A stretch of DNA of 64,000 bases from Parvibaculum sp002684405 (GCA_965140395.1 OZ223206.1:744001-808000), one strand, 5' to 3'; shown: positions 18,559-28,665, counted from the stretch's first letter. The notes: generated from the letters alone by a model not told the origin. Made by a program: numbers and translations.

Positions 18559-19431
18559 GTGAAAGAAAGAGACGCCCAGTTGCGCTTAGCCCGTATTACA
18601 CTTCATTTCCTGCTCCTTGCCTGCCTCGCTGTCGCGACGCCACGCCCTGCCCATGCGGAGACATTCCACCGGATCGTGTCGCTCAATGTCTGTGCCGACC
18701 AGTATTTGCTAGCCCTCGCCGACCCGTCCCAAATCGCAGCGCTGACGATTTTTGCGCAAGACAGGAGCATATCCTTCCTCGCCGACAAGGCCGGCGCCTT
18801 CATGACCGTTCCCAGCGCGGCGGAAGCCATCATCAAACTCGATCCCGATCTCATCATCGGCAGCCGTTTTCGCGATACCGACACGAAAGCCATGTTGCGC
18901 CGGCTCGGCTACAAGGTTGTCGAGATCAAACGAGCGAACAGCGCGCCGGAGATGATCGAGCAAACGCGCCGAGTGGGAAAACTCCTCGGCAAGCCGGAAC
19001 GGGCACGCGAGCTGATCGGAGAGATCGAAAAGGCAGCTTCGGCCCCGCCTCTTCGCGGCGATGCGCCGAGTGCGCTTGTTTATCAGAGAAGAGGTTATGT
19101 CTCCGGCTCCAAAAGCATTATCTCCCATGTGATGCGATATGCGGGCCTGCGCAATGAAGCGGAAAAGCTCGGCCGGTCCTCCATCTCGCGTATCTCGCTC
19201 GAAGAACTGGCCGTCGCACGACCCGACTTCCTCATTCTCGATACGGAGGCGCTCGGCAAAGGCGATATCGGCTCCGAGGTTCTTCATCATCCCGTTCTCG
19301 ATCGGCTGTTCAGGAAAGAGCAGGTCATTCGCATGCCCTCTTCATTGACGGTATGCGGCGGACCGTCGTTTCCCGCAGCCGTCGATTTTCTGCGACATGC
19401 CGTCTCCCGGAGCAGGACGAAGGGCGGCTAG
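18559..19431 (+). CDS. Periplasmic corrinoid/chelate-binding protein (BtuF-like), set 2
   Basis: About 290 residues. A hydrophobic signal peptide (LHFLLLACLAVATPRPAHA) precedes FHRIVSLNVCADQYLLALAD, the BtuF-type start seen also in set 1. The exact start is uncertain: the GTG at 18559 or a TTG at 18580 both fit, and neither has a strong ribosome site. It is divergent from the second permease, with which it probably works. Its stop overlaps the convergent cobO stop by two bases. No riboswitch was found before it. Confidence 0.8.
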   Translation: MKERDAQLRLARITLHFLLLACLAVATPRPAHAETFHRIVSLNVCADQYLLALADPSQIAALTIFAQDRSISFLADKAGAFMTVPSAAEAIIKLDPDLIIGSRFRDTDTKAMLRRLGYKVVEIKRANSAPEMIEQTRRVGKLLGKPERARELIGEIEKAASAPPLRGDAPSALVYQRRGYVSGSKSIISHVMRYAGLRNEAEKLGRSSISRISLEELAVARPDFLILDTEALGKGDIGSEVLHHPVLDRLFRKEQVIRMPSSLTVCGGPSFPAAVDFLRHAVSRSRTKGG

Positions 19432-20047
19432 AATTCGATCCCGGCCTGCGCTTTTATCCCTGCGCGGAAGGGATGCTTGATTTCTTTCATCTCCGTCACG
19501 AGATCGGCAAGCTCCATCAGCTCCTCCTTCGCATTCCTGCCTGTGATGATGACATGCGTGTCGGCCGTTTGTTCCGGAGTGTTTCCAGAACTTCCTCCAT
19601 CGGCAGATAGCCGTAACGCAGAACGATGTTGAGTTCGTCGCACAGCACCATGCGATAGGCAGGGTCCTCGATCATGGATTTCGCCTGGTCCCAGGCCCGT
19701 CGCGCAGCAGCAATGTCCGCTTCCCTGTCCTGCGTGTCCCATGTGAACCCCTCACCCAGCACGTGAACTTCCACAAGATCCGGGAAGGCCTCGAAGACTT
19801 TCATCTCGCCCGTTTCCCACGCACCTTTCACGAACTGGACGATACCGGTTTTCATGCCGTTCCCGATAGCCCGGCAGACCATGCCCATCGCGGCGGTGGA
19901 CTTGCCCTTTCCCTTGCCGGTGTGAACAGCGACGAGACCTTTCTCGACCGTCTTTCCCGCCACGATGCGGTCATGTGCGGCCTTCTTCTTCTTCATCTTC
20001 TCGTTATGTCGAGCCGTGCGTTCTTCTTCCGTCAAAACCTTGCTCAT
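19428..20047 (-). pseudogene. cobO: Cob(I)yrinic acid a,c-diamide adenosyltransferase, frameshifted
   Basis: The first part reads MSKVLTEEER..., with the P-loop HTGKGKGKSTAAMGM and LCDELNIVLRYGYLP, all typical of CobO/BtuR. After VLETLRNK the frame changes near 19564. The conserved C-terminus (THVIITGRNA, KHPFRAGIKAQAGIEF) continues in another frame. The total length of 620 bases is one short of 207 codons, so one lost base (probably a G in a CGGG run) explains it. The start ATG overlaps the cobN stop (TGATG), so it is third in the cobW-cobN-cobO operon. The enzyme adenosylates the cobalt of corrinoids. The gene may be intact in the organism if the base loss is a sequencing error. Confidence 0.85.
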
Positions 20048-23000
20048 CAAACGTTCCTTTGGGTGGACAGGGTGTCGAGTGTGGCGGCAACCGAGTTGCG
20101 CTGCGGACGCCACAATTCGCGGCGAATGGCTTCGTCGAACCGGTTGGCCATTTCCCGCATCGCGTCCGGATTGTTCTCCTGCAGGAATCCCCGCACTGCT
20201 TCGTCGCCCAGATAGGCATCGAAGACGAGATCGAAGTGATGGTCGGCGACTGCGCTTGTGGAGGCGGCGAAGGCGAAGAGATAGTCCACCGTCGCTGCCA
20301 TTTCATAGGCGCCCTTGTAGCCATGGCGCATCGCGGCAGCGATCCATTTGGGGTTTGCGGCGCGAGCGCGGACGACACGGCCGATCTCATCGGCGAGCGT
20401 CCGGACCTTCGGCGTTTCCGGACGCGAGTGATCGTTGTGATAGAGCACGGGCTCGGCCCCCTTCAGCTCCGTCACGGCAGCGGCCATGCCGCCCTCGAAC
20501 TGATAGTAATCGTCGGAGTCAAGAAGATCGTGCTCGCGATTGTCCTGGTTCTGCACAATGGCATCGACACCGCCCAGACGCTTTTCGAAGTAGCGACGGG
20601 CATTCACACCGTTCGCGCCCTCGCCATAAGCGTAAGAGCCCCAGGTGAGATAAGCCTCGGCGATGTCGGCCTTGCTGTCCCAGACCCCTTCATCCATCAG
20701 CACCTGAAGTCCCGCGCCATAGGCACCGGGCTTCGAGCCGAAAACCCGGAAGCCCGCTTCCTTTTCCGCATCGGCGCGGTCCACGCCCGACGCCACATTC
20801 TCATTCACCTCGCGGGCATAGCGCGCGGCCAGCGGATTGTCGGCCTCGTCTTCGTCGAGCTGCATGACGGCGCGAAACGCCGAGGAGAGAAGATCCGTCT
20901 GGGCGGGAAAGGCGTCCCGGAAAAAACCGGAAATACGAAACGTCACATCGACGCGCGGGCGCCCGAGCTTGGCGACCGGCAGAATCTCGAAGCCCGTCAC
21001 GCGGCCCGACGACAAATCCCATTGTGGGCGCACACCGATCAACGCCAAAGCCTGGGCGATGTCGTCGCCGCCGGTGCGCATGTTCGAGGTGCCCCACGCC
21101 GAAATCGCCATTGCTTCCGGCCACCGCCCATGACGCTGGCGATAGTCTTCCACAAGAAGCTGCGCCGAGCGCCAACCCAGCGTCCAGGCCGTCTGTGTCG
21201 GCACGGCGCGGCTGTCCACCGAGTAAAAGTTCCGACCGGTCGGCAGGACTTCGGGCCGCCCCCTCGACGGCGCGCCGGACGGTCCCGGCATGACGAAACG
21301 CCCATTGAGACCAATTATCACCGCGTCGAGTTCCGCCTCGCCACAGGCAGCCAGATCAGGCGCAATCGTCGTTTCGATGCCGCGCAGTACCTGCGCCGTG
21401 GCCGGCCATTCCGCGGGGCAGACCTCCTCGCCCGAGACAAGCTCTGCCGCGAGCGCTTCCAGCCGTTCGAGTGTGTCGCCATTGCTGCGCCAGACGCTCT
21501 CGCCCCGCGACCGCAGGAGGTTGGGCGTCGGGCCTTCATAAGGATCGCCGAGGCCGCAATCAAGCGGGTCGAAAGGACCGAGGTCGAGATCGGTCGCGAG
21601 CGCTCGGAGCAAAGATGCGTTTTCACCTTGCCCCGCCTCGCGCGGCGTGCGCGTGAGCGCGACCAGGGTATCCGTTTTCAACCTGCCAACGGGTGAGCGA
21701 CCGAAGACGTGCAGCCCATCGCGAATCTGCATTTCCTTCAACTCGCAAAGATAATTGTCGAGTTTGGAAAGGGCGTCGTCTTCCGCTGTGCCGTCGTCGA
21801 AACCGCAATCCCGATCGAGGCCGGCAGAGCGGGCGAGGTCCAGGATCTCCTTGCGCAACAGATCCATGCGCCGCGGATCGACGTTGGCGGCTTCGTAATA
21901 CTCGTCCACCAGCGCTTCGAGATTGCGCAAGGGGCCGTATATCTCCGCCCGCGTCAGCGGCGGCGTCATGTGGTCGATGATGACGGCCTGAGCGCGACGC
22001 TTTGCCTGCGTCCCCTCGCCAGGATCGTTGACGATGAACGGATAGAGATGCGGCAAGGGGCCGAACACGGCATCCGGGAAACATGTTTCCGACAGGGCGA
22101 TAGACTTGCCGGGTAACCATTCCATCGTGCCGTGCTTGCCCATATGGATGACGGCGTGAGCGCCGAACACTTCTCGTAACCAGCAATAGAATGCAAAATA
22201 GCTGTGGGGCGGCACGAGGGCCGGGTCGTGATAGGTTCCCTTGGGATCAATATTATATCCGCGCGCGGGCTGGATACCGACCACGACATTGCCGTACTCA
22301 ATGGCGGGTAGACGAAATTCTTTCCGGTCCTCCCGCCCTGAAACAAACGGATCGTCCTCCGGCATCCCCCAACGGGCGATAACCTCCTCACGAAGTTTGC
22401 CGGGCAGGGTTTTGAAGAAATGCCGATAGGTTCGGAGATCGAGCCCTACGCCACCCTTGCGGCTCTCCCGGTCGGTTAACGCATTCGTCGGGCCCGCGAT
22501 CAAAGCCTTCATCAGCGCGTTGCCGTCGTCCGGCAAGGCATTGATCACATAGCCTTGCGCTTTCATGTGGCGCAGCATGACGAGTGTGCTTTGCGGCGTG
22601 TCGAGGCCAACACCATTGCCGATGCGTCCATCCCGATTGGGGTAATTGGCGAGAACGACCGCGATCTTCTTTTCGGCAGCAGACGTTGCCGCGAGGCGCG
22701 TCCATCCTTCAGCCAGCGCCGCGACAAAGGTCACGCGATCTTCGATGCAACTGTAACCCACCACCGGGCATTGCGCCGTCGGGTCGAATTCCATCTCGGC
22801 CTTGAAGCCGATGGCGCGGGTGACGATCCGCCCGTCCACCTCGGGCAAGGAGACATTCATGGCGATGTCGCGCGCGGAAAGCCCGCTCAGTCCTTCACGC
22901 CATTTGGTTTCGTTCTGCGAGGACAGGATCACCTGCAGCACAGGAGAATTCGCCTTCTCCAGCACAGACGCGCGGCGTTGCCGCCCCGGCACGGAAACGG

Positions 23001-23811
23001 CGAAGCTCGTCAGGTTAAGCGCGACCGAGGGCTTCACCTCGCCCATAAGCTCTTCGAGCAGGGTTTCGCAGAAGGGGTCCTTCAGGCTCTGCACGAAAAC
23101 CGGGAGCGGGTTCAGGCCATGCCCACGCAGCGCCTCGACAAGCGTATCTACCGGCTGCGTCGCGCCCGACTGCACCAGCGACCGATAAAAGGTGACGAGC
23201 GCTACAGGCGCCTCTTCCTTCCAGTGCGCCCGGATATCGTTCATTGAAGGCCGGTCGAGACCCGGCCAGTACAGTCCGGCATTGAGCAGCGGTGCCGGCT
23301 CCTGCCAGTCGTTTTCCCCGGACGGGTCGATCTGCGAGCGCAGGTAGCGCAGAAAATTTGCAGCATTCGCGACACCGCCATAAGCCAGATAGGACCAGAG
23401 CCGCATATAGCTCTCGCCCTTCACGCTCGACCAGGCGGCCAGCTCGCTGTCCGGCTTGTCGTCCCCCGGCACCACGGCAAGCGGAATGCCGCGCTCCGCA
23501 CAGACACGCCGGATTTCCGACAGGCCATAAGGCCAGTACCGCGACCCGCCGAGAAGCCGTATGCAGACGAAACGCGCAGTCTCAATTACGTTTTCGACAT
23601 AGAGATCGACGGAAAGATTGTGCTGAAGCTGCAGGAAATTGGCGAGGCGTAGTTCCGGAAAACCCGCTCCCAACGTCTTGCGCGCAGCGACCAGCGACGC
23701 GAGGTCGGAGTCCGCCGCCGACAGAACGACGATATCGCCAGCCGTCTGCCCGAGATCCACAGCCTCAGAGCCATCCGAAATGTCGCTGGGCTGGACCGCG
23801 AGCAGATGCAT
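20047..23811 (-). CDS. cobN: Cobaltochelatase large subunit CobN
   Basis: A 1254-residue protein, the usual CobN length. Conserved stretches include VVLANYPNRDGRIGNGVGLD, VIHMGKHGTMEWLPGKS, GDPYEGPTPNLLRSRGESVW and GTSNMRTGGDDIAQAL. CobN inserts cobalt into hydrogenobyrinic acid a,c-diamide together with the CobS and CobT chelatase ATPase subunits, which are not in this window. It starts at the cobW stop (TGATG overlap) and ends on the cobO start, so the three are translationally coupled under the riboswitch at 25 kb. Confidence 0.95.
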   Translation of the reverse strand: MHLLAVQPSDISDGSEAVDLGQTAGDIVVLSAADSDLASLVAARKTLGAGFPELRLANFLQLQHNLSVDLYVENVIETARFVCIRLLGGSRYWPYGLSEIRRVCAERGIPLAVVPGDDKPDSELAAWSSVKGESYMRLWSYLAYGGVANAANFLRYLRSQIDPSGENDWQEPAPLLNAGLYWPGLDRPSMNDIRAHWKEEAPVALVTFYRSLVQSGATQPVDTLVEALRGHGLNPLPVFVQSLKDPFCETLLEELMGEVKPSVALNLTSFAVSVPGRQRRASVLEKANSPVLQVILSSQNETKWREGLSGLSARDIAMNVSLPEVDGRIVTRAIGFKAEMEFDPTAQCPVVGYSCIEDRVTFVAALAEGWTRLAATSAAEKKIAVVLANYPNRDGRIGNGVGLDTPQSTLVMLRHMKAQGYVINALPDDGNALMKALIAGPTNALTDRESRKGGVGLDLRTYRHFFKTLPGKLREEVIARWGMPEDDPFVSGREDRKEFRLPAIEYGNVVVGIQPARGYNIDPKGTYHDPALVPPHSYFAFYCWLREVFGAHAVIHMGKHGTMEWLPGKSIALSETCFPDAVFGPLPHLYPFIVNDPGEGTQAKRRAQAVIIDHMTPPLTRAEIYGPLRNLEALVDEYYEAANVDPRRMDLLRKEILDLARSAGLDRDCGFDDGTAEDDALSKLDNYLCELKEMQIRDGLHVFGRSPVGRLKTDTLVALTRTPREAGQGENASLLRALATDLDLGPFDPLDCGLGDPYEGPTPNLLRSRGESVWRSNGDTLERLEALAAELVSGEEVCPAEWPATAQVLRGIETTIAPDLAACGEAELDAVIIGLNGRFVMPGPSGAPSRGRPEVLPTGRNFYSVDSRAVPTQTAWTLGWRSAQLLVEDYRQRHGRWPEAMAISAWGTSNMRTGGDDIAQALALIGVRPQWDLSSGRVTGFEILPVAKLGRPRVDVTFRISGFFRDAFPAQTDLLSSAFRAVMQLDEDEADNPLAARYAREVNENVASGVDRADAEKEAGFRVFGSKPGAYGAGLQVLMDEGVWDSKADIAEAYLTWGSYAYGEGANGVNARRYFEKRLGGVDAIVQNQDNREHDLLDSDDYYQFEGGMAAAVTELKGAEPVLYHNDHSRPETPKVRTLADEIGRVVRARAANPKWIAAAMRHGYKGAYEMAATVDYLFAFAASTSAVADHHFDLVFDAYLGDEAVRGFLQENNPDAMREMANRFDEAIRRELWRPQRNSVAATLDTLSTQRNV

Positions 23812-24866
23812 CAGCCAATCGCCTCCCGCAACGCGTCGCGAGTCTCGGCTTTGTCTATGCCCTTCTCGCCGATCACGACGAAACGGGAGCGCCGGGCCTC
23901 ACCGTCCTGCCAGTCCCGGTCGAAATAATGCTGGATGCGGGGGCCGACAGCCTGCACGGCAAGCCGCATCCCGCTTCCCTCAACGGCGGCAAATCCCTTG
24001 AGCCGCAATATGTCATGCGTTTCCAGCACGGGCCGGAGCGCGTTCGCCAAAGACCCGGCATCGGCGATCTCGCCCGCCTCTACGACGAAACTCTCGAAAT
24101 CGTCATGGTCGTGATCGTCTTCGGCGTCGTGATGGGACGGGCGCGCATCGAGATCTTTCTCCACCGCGAAGGAGAGCCCCAGCAGAACATCTGTGCTTAC
24201 GGCGGCATTTTCGGAACGCAGGAACTTCACACTCGAGCGCACTTCTTCCCGCAGGCCGTCTTCCAGTTGGTCCAGCTTTTCCGGTGCCACAAGATCGGCC
24301 TTGTTCATGATGACCATATCGGCGCAGAGAAGCTGATCCTCGAAAAGCTCCTCGAGCGGGCTTTCATGATCGAGCATCTCGTCGGCCTGGCGCTGCCGGT
24401 CCACGGCAGCTTCGTCGCTCGCGAAACGCCCCTCGGCGAGCGCGGCAGAATCGACCAGCGTGATAACGCCGCCGACCGTCACGCGCGTGCGGATTTCCGG
24501 CCAGTTGAAGGCCTTCACCAGAGGCTTCGGCAGAGCGAGGCCGGAGGTCTCGATCACGATATGGTCGGGCAGCGGTCGCCGTTCCAAAAGCCTCTGCATG
24601 GTGGGCAGGAAATCGTCTGCGACGGTGCAGCAGATACAGCCATTGGCCAGCTCCACCACATCGTCTTCGCCGCAGGTCTCCTCCCCGCAGCCCTTGAGCA
24701 GATCGCCATCTACCCCGACATCGCCGAACTCGTTGATGATGAGCGCAATACGCCGTCCGCCCGCATTTTGCAGCAGGTGACGGATCAACGTCGTTTTGCC
24801 CGAGCCGAGAAAGCCCGTGACGACGGTTGCCGGTATCTTGCCGAGAGGTTCGCCTGTTTCGCTCAT
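23811..24866 (-). CDS. cobW: Cobalamin-associated GTPase / metal chaperone CobW
   Basis: A 351-residue COG0523 (CobW) G3E GTPase. The Walker A is TGFLGSGKTTL, the conserved metal-binding motif CxCC is in ANGCICCTV, the Walker B-like region is IVIETSGLALP and the NKAD motif is NKADL. A histidine/aspartate-rich segment (SHHDAEDDHDHDD, about residue 255) fits cobalt or zinc delivery. The ATG at 24866 has GAGG upstream. As the first gene after the cobalamin riboswitch and directly before cobN, it probably supplies Co2+ to the chelatase. Confidence 0.93.
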   Translation of the reverse strand: MSETGEPLGKIPATVVTGFLGSGKTTLIRHLLQNAGGRRIALIINEFGDVGVDGDLLKGCGEETCGEDDVVELANGCICCTVADDFLPTMQRLLERRPLPDHIVIETSGLALPKPLVKAFNWPEIRTRVTVGGVITLVDSAALAEGRFASDEAAVDRQRQADEMLDHESPLEELFEDQLLCADMVIMNKADLVAPEKLDQLEDGLREEVRSSVKFLRSENAAVSTDVLLGLSFAVEKDLDARPSHHDAEDDHDHDDFESFVVEAGEIADAGSLANALRPVLETHDILRLKGFAAVEGSGMRLAVQAVGPRIQHYFDRDWQDGEARRSRFVVIGEKGIDKAETRDALREAIG

Positions 24867-24987
24867 TCCATGCCTCGCGTGATGCATCGGACAGGAATGG
24901 CGGGGATTTCCAAAGCCGGACACCGCTCCATGGAGCAGGCAACAGAAACCCGTGCGCCGTTTCGCCCCGCCCGGGCTCTACGGTGTT

Positions 24988-25195
24988 CATCAGGCTTCAG
25001 GCCGGTATCCTGGCTCGCACCGTTTTCTTCCGGGCTTCGCCGCCGCCTTCCCGGTTTCCCAGTGGCGATCATGGCGGCATTATCCCGGCCGGTGCTTACA
25101 GTTGCGGGGGCAGCCACGGCATTGCGATTTCGCGCGCACCGTGTTCCCGTTTAGGCGCTTTCACGCCCACCTGGAAGCCTTTTGCTGGTAAACCA
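24988..25195 (-). ncRNA. Cobalamin riboswitch upstream of cobW-cobN-cobO
   Basis: The minus strand contains GGCTGCCCCCGCAACTGTAAG (plus-strand 25094-25114), GCCACTGGGAAACCGGGAAG and the B12 box GAGCCAGGATACCGGCC, about 120 bases before the cobW start. It fills the gap between cobW and the divergent cobD. It should repress cobalt insertion genes when cobalamin is plentiful. Confidence 0.92.
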
Positions 25196-25232
25196 TCCCC
25201 CCTTTGGTGTCAAACGGGACCGCCCTCGCCAC

Positions 25233-26213
25233 ATGATCGTTCTGTCGCTTGCCGCTCCTTCCCTCGCCCTTCTGGCTCTCGTCGCGGAGAGCCTTTTCGG
25301 TTATCCGCAAGTGCTGTTTCGTGCGATCGGTCATCCCGTGACCTGGATGGGGCGCGTCATCGCCGCCGGCGATGTTTTCCTGAACCGTGAAAGCATGGGG
25401 GACGGAAAGCGGCTTGCAGGCGGATGCGGTCTGGTTGTTCTGCTCGTTGCGCTTTCCGTTATCGCCGGCCATACGCTTCACCTGTTCCTCTCTTCTCTTC
25501 CTTTCGGCTGGGTCGGAGAAGTGCTGATCGCAAGCACGCTTATTGCGAGCCGGAGTCTTGCCGACCATATTCGCGACGTGGCACATGCGCTGGACAAAGA
25601 CGGGATCGCGGGCGGGCGGATCGCCGTCTCAAGGATCGTCGGACGCAATCCGGCCGAACTCGACGAACATGGCGTGTCGCGCGCGGCGATTGAAAGCCTT
25701 GCGGAGAACTATTCGGACGGTATCGTTGCGCCGCTTTTCTGGTGCGCGGTGGCGGGCCTTCCCGGCCTCATCGCCTACAAGGCCATCAACACGACGGACA
25801 GCATGATCGGACACAGAAACGCGCGATACGAATATTTCGGCAAAGCTGCCGCCCGCCTGGACGATCTGGTCAATCTGATCCCGGCACGGGTTTGCGGCTG
25901 TCTTGTCGCCGTGAGCGCGCAGCCTACGCGCCGCATAGGAAAAACTTTCTCGATCATGTTGCGCGATGCGGGGCAGCACCTGTCACCCAATGCGGGCTGG
26001 CCGGAAGCGGCGATGGCGGGGGCACTCGATGTGCGTCTCGGCGGCCCGAGAAGTTATGGTGCCGTTCAGACGGATGGTGCCTGGTTAGGCGACGGCGCAG
26101 CGGACCTCACGTACCTCGACATTCGCAAGGCGCTTCTCATCTACAAACGGTCTTTGGTATTGCTTGCTCTCCTGTTGGCCCTGTTAGCCGTTTCAACCGG
26201 GGTCACGGCATGA
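25233..26213 (+). CDS. cobD: Adenosylcobinamide-phosphate synthase (CobD/CbiB)
   Basis: A 326-residue membrane protein of the CbiB family, with several hydrophobic segments and the conserved GHPVTWMGRVI, SRAAIESLAENYSDGIVAP, NTTDSMIGHRN and NAGWPEAAMAGAL motifs. It joins the aminopropanol moiety to adenosylcobyric acid. The ATG at 25233 was chosen because the family begins here; an upstream TTG would only add unrelated residues. Its stop overlaps the cobC start (ATGA). It is divergent from the cobW operon. Confidence 0.93.
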   Translation: MIVLSLAAPSLALLALVAESLFGYPQVLFRAIGHPVTWMGRVIAAGDVFLNRESMGDGKRLAGGCGLVVLLVALSVIAGHTLHLFLSSLPFGWVGEVLIASTLIASRSLADHIRDVAHALDKDGIAGGRIAVSRIVGRNPAELDEHGVSRAAIESLAENYSDGIVAPLFWCAVAGLPGLIAYKAINTTDSMIGHRNARYEYFGKAAARLDDLVNLIPARVCGCLVAVSAQPTRRIGKTFSIMLRDAGQHLSPNAGWPEAAMAGALDVRLGGPRSYGAVQTDGAWLGDGAADLTYLDIRKALLIYKRSLVLLALLLALLAVSTGVTA

Positions 26214-27205
26214 CGGTCAAACTTGTCCATGGCGGAGACCTCGGGAGCCTGCGCAGTGCGTTTCCCGAAGCGCTGCAACCATTTGTCGACCTCAGTACCG
26301 GGATCAATCCATGGCCCTACCCCGTCCATGTTCCTAACGATGCATGGACACGACTTCCGCAGCGAGATGCCGAGGTGCTGTGCAGGGAGGCGATGGCTAC
26401 CTATCTTGGCGCGCCGCCGTCCAGCCTTCTGCTCACACCCGGCACCCAGATTGCCATTTCATTGCTGCCGCTTCTCGTTTCCCGGTCGCATGTCGCTATC
26501 GCTTCGCCCACCTATGGCGAACACGAGCAGGCATGGCGAACGGCTGGACATAGCGTGACGGCTATCGATGTCGGCAACATCGCCGACCTCGCGTCCGACG
26601 TCATCGTCATCACCAATCCCAACAATCCGGACGGCAGACAGATGTCCTCCGACCTACTGCTCGATCTCGCGCGGCGACAGGCGGCGAAAGACGGATTGCT
26701 CGTCGTCGATGAAGCCTTTGCCGATGTCGTGCCCGAGATCAGCCTGGCCGCGCATGGGGGTATGGAGGGGCTCGTCGTGTTGCGGTCCTTCGGAAAGTTT
26801 TTCGGGCTTGCCGGGCTTAGGCTCGGCGGCGTTCTGGCACCCGAAACACTGCGCAGAAGTATGGAAGCCGCTTTCGGGCCATGGGCGGTGAGCGGCGCGG
26901 CGCTTGCCGTCGGCGCGACCGCCTATGCCGATGCGGGCTGGGTAGCGGATATGCGTCAACGCCTGTCTGCGGCCACTGCGCAACTCGATAGATTGCTGGA
27001 CGGAAACGGGCTTCAACTTATCGGCGGCACATCTCTCTATCGGCTGGCCACCGCGCCCGACGCAGCGCGGCTTCACCGGCACCTCTCATCGCACGGCATT
27101 CATGTACGGCGCTTTCCCTATGCAGAAAGCTGGCTGCGCTTTGGCCTGCCGTCCGGCGAGGAGGCGACGCGCCGCCTTGCTGCGGCGTTGGAGAGCTTCT
27201 CATGA
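26210..27205 (+). CDS. cobC: Threonine-phosphate decarboxylase / aminotransferase-like CobC
   Basis: A 331-residue fold-type I PLP enzyme. LSTGINPWPYP at the start is a family signature, ITNPNNPDGRQ is the NPNNP loop and RSFGKFFGLAGLRLG holds the PLP lysine. It makes the aminopropanol phosphate used by CobD. The ATG at 26210 overlaps the cobD stop, and its own stop overlaps the cobQ start, so cobD-cobC-cobQ form one coupled operon. Confidence 0.93.
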   Translation: MTVKLVHGGDLGSLRSAFPEALQPFVDLSTGINPWPYPVHVPNDAWTRLPQRDAEVLCREAMATYLGAPPSSLLLTPGTQIAISLLPLLVSRSHVAIASPTYGEHEQAWRTAGHSVTAIDVGNIADLASDVIVITNPNNPDGRQMSSDLLLDLARRQAAKDGLLVVDEAFADVVPEISLAAHGGMEGLVVLRSFGKFFGLAGLRLGGVLAPETLRRSMEAAFGPWAVSGAALAVGATAYADAGWVADMRQRLSAATAQLDRLLDGNGLQLIGGTSLYRLATAPDAARLHRHLSSHGIHVRRFPYAESWLRFGLPSGEEATRRLAAALESFS

Positions 27206-28665
27206 GCGCCGCCCTGATGTTTCAAGGCACGGGCTCGGATGTCGGCAAGTCCGTACTCGTCGCCGGTCTCGCTCGCGCCTATGCGCGCCGCGGGCTTCGC
27301 GTGCTTCCCTTCAAGCCGCAGAATATGTCGAACAATGCCGCCGTCACTGCCGACGGTGGAGAGATCGGCCGGGCCCAGGCGCTGCAGGCACTGGCCTGCA
27401 ATGTCGACCCCCGCATCGACATGAACCCCGTGCTGCTGAAACCGCAAACGGATGTTGGCGCGCAGGTGATCCTGCATGGACGTGCCATCGGCAACGCCAG
27501 CGCCATGGATTATCACGCCCTGAAACCAAAACTGCTTCAGGCCGTGCGCGACAGCTTCGACCGCCTCTCCGTCGAGGCGGATCTCGTGCTGGTCGAAGGT
27601 GCGGGAAGCCCGGCGGAAACCAATCTCAGGGCGAACGATATTGCCAATATGGGCTTTGCGACAGCGACCGGTACGCCCGTCATTCTGATCGGGGATATCG
27701 ACCGGGGCGGCGTAATCGCAAGCCTTGTCGGCACCCATTCCGTACTGTCGGATGAAGACCGCGCCATGATACGCGGCTTTCTCATCAACAAGTTCCGGGG
27801 CGATGTCCGGCTTTTCGACGAGGGGCTTCGCGATATAGAGCGGCGCACGGCATGGCGGGGGATGGGCGTGATGCCCTGGCTTCCCGCCACGTCGCGGTTA
27901 CCGGCCGAGGATGCTGTGGTGCTGGAACGCCGAGGCGAAGCACGGCATGGCGCCTTCCGTATCGCCGTACCCATGCTGTCGCGGATTTCCAATTTCGACG
28001 ATTTCGATCCGCTTCGCGCCATGCCGGACGTCGAGTTTACATTCGTGCCGCCCGGCAAGCCGATGCCGCGAAACACCGATCTCATCATTCTGCCCGGTAC
28101 GAAAGCAACGGTCGCCGACATGCATTTCATCCGGACACAGGGCTGGTATATCGACATCAAGGCGCATTGGCGACAGGGGGGCGCCGTGTTCGGCATTTGC
28201 GGCGGCTATCAGATGCTCGGCGCTCGCATTCTCGATCCGCATGGCATCGAAGGAGAAGGTCGCAGCACCGAGGGGCTGGGGCTTCTCGACATCGAAACGA
28301 CGCTACAGCCGGAAAAGCGTCTGGGTCTCGTGACCGGGACGGATGAAAGCGGTGCCGCGTTCACCGGCTATGAAATTCACAATGGCCGAAGCGAGGGGCC
28401 GGATACGTCCCGGCCCGTTTTCACGCTGGAAGGCCGCCCGCATGGCGCGCGTTCCGCCGACGGGCGCGTTGCCGGGTGCTATGTGCACGGCCTTTTCGAC
28501 AAGGCGGGTTTCCGGCAATCCTTCCTGCGCTCGATGGACCTTGCCGTGACGGGCAGCACCGATCATCTGGCAACCGTCAACGCTGCGCTGGACGAGATTG
28601 CCGAGGCGATGGAATGCCATCTCGATCTCGATACCATGCTCAGGATTGCGCAAGAGGCGCCTTGA
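27202..28665 (+). CDS. cobQ: Cobyric acid synthase (CobQ/CbiP)
   Basis: A 487-residue glutamine-dependent amidotransferase. The N-terminal dethiobiotin-synthetase-like ATPase has FQGTGSDVGKSVLVAGLARA, and LVEGAGSPAETNLRANDIAN follows. The C-terminal class I glutaminase has the nucleophile in FGICGGYQMLG and the catalytic histidine in CYVHGLFD. It amidates four side chains of adenosylcobyrinic acid a,c-diamide. The last 26 bases overlap the convergent cobU gene. Confidence 0.95.
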   Translation: MSAALMFQGTGSDVGKSVLVAGLARAYARRGLRVLPFKPQNMSNNAAVTADGGEIGRAQALQALACNVDPRIDMNPVLLKPQTDVGAQVILHGRAIGNASAMDYHALKPKLLQAVRDSFDRLSVEADLVLVEGAGSPAETNLRANDIANMGFATATGTPVILIGDIDRGGVIASLVGTHSVLSDEDRAMIRGFLINKFRGDVRLFDEGLRDIERRTAWRGMGVMPWLPATSRLPAEDAVVLERRGEARHGAFRIAVPMLSRISNFDDFDPLRAMPDVEFTFVPPGKPMPRNTDLIILPGTKATVADMHFIRTQGWYIDIKAHWRQGGAVFGICGGYQMLGARILDPHGIEGEGRSTEGLGLLDIETTLQPEKRLGLVTGTDESGAAFTGYEIHNGRSEGPDTSRPVFTLEGRPHGARSADGRVAGCYVHGLFDKAGFRQSFLRSMDLAVTGSTDHLATVNAALDEIAEAMECHLDLDTMLRIAQEAP

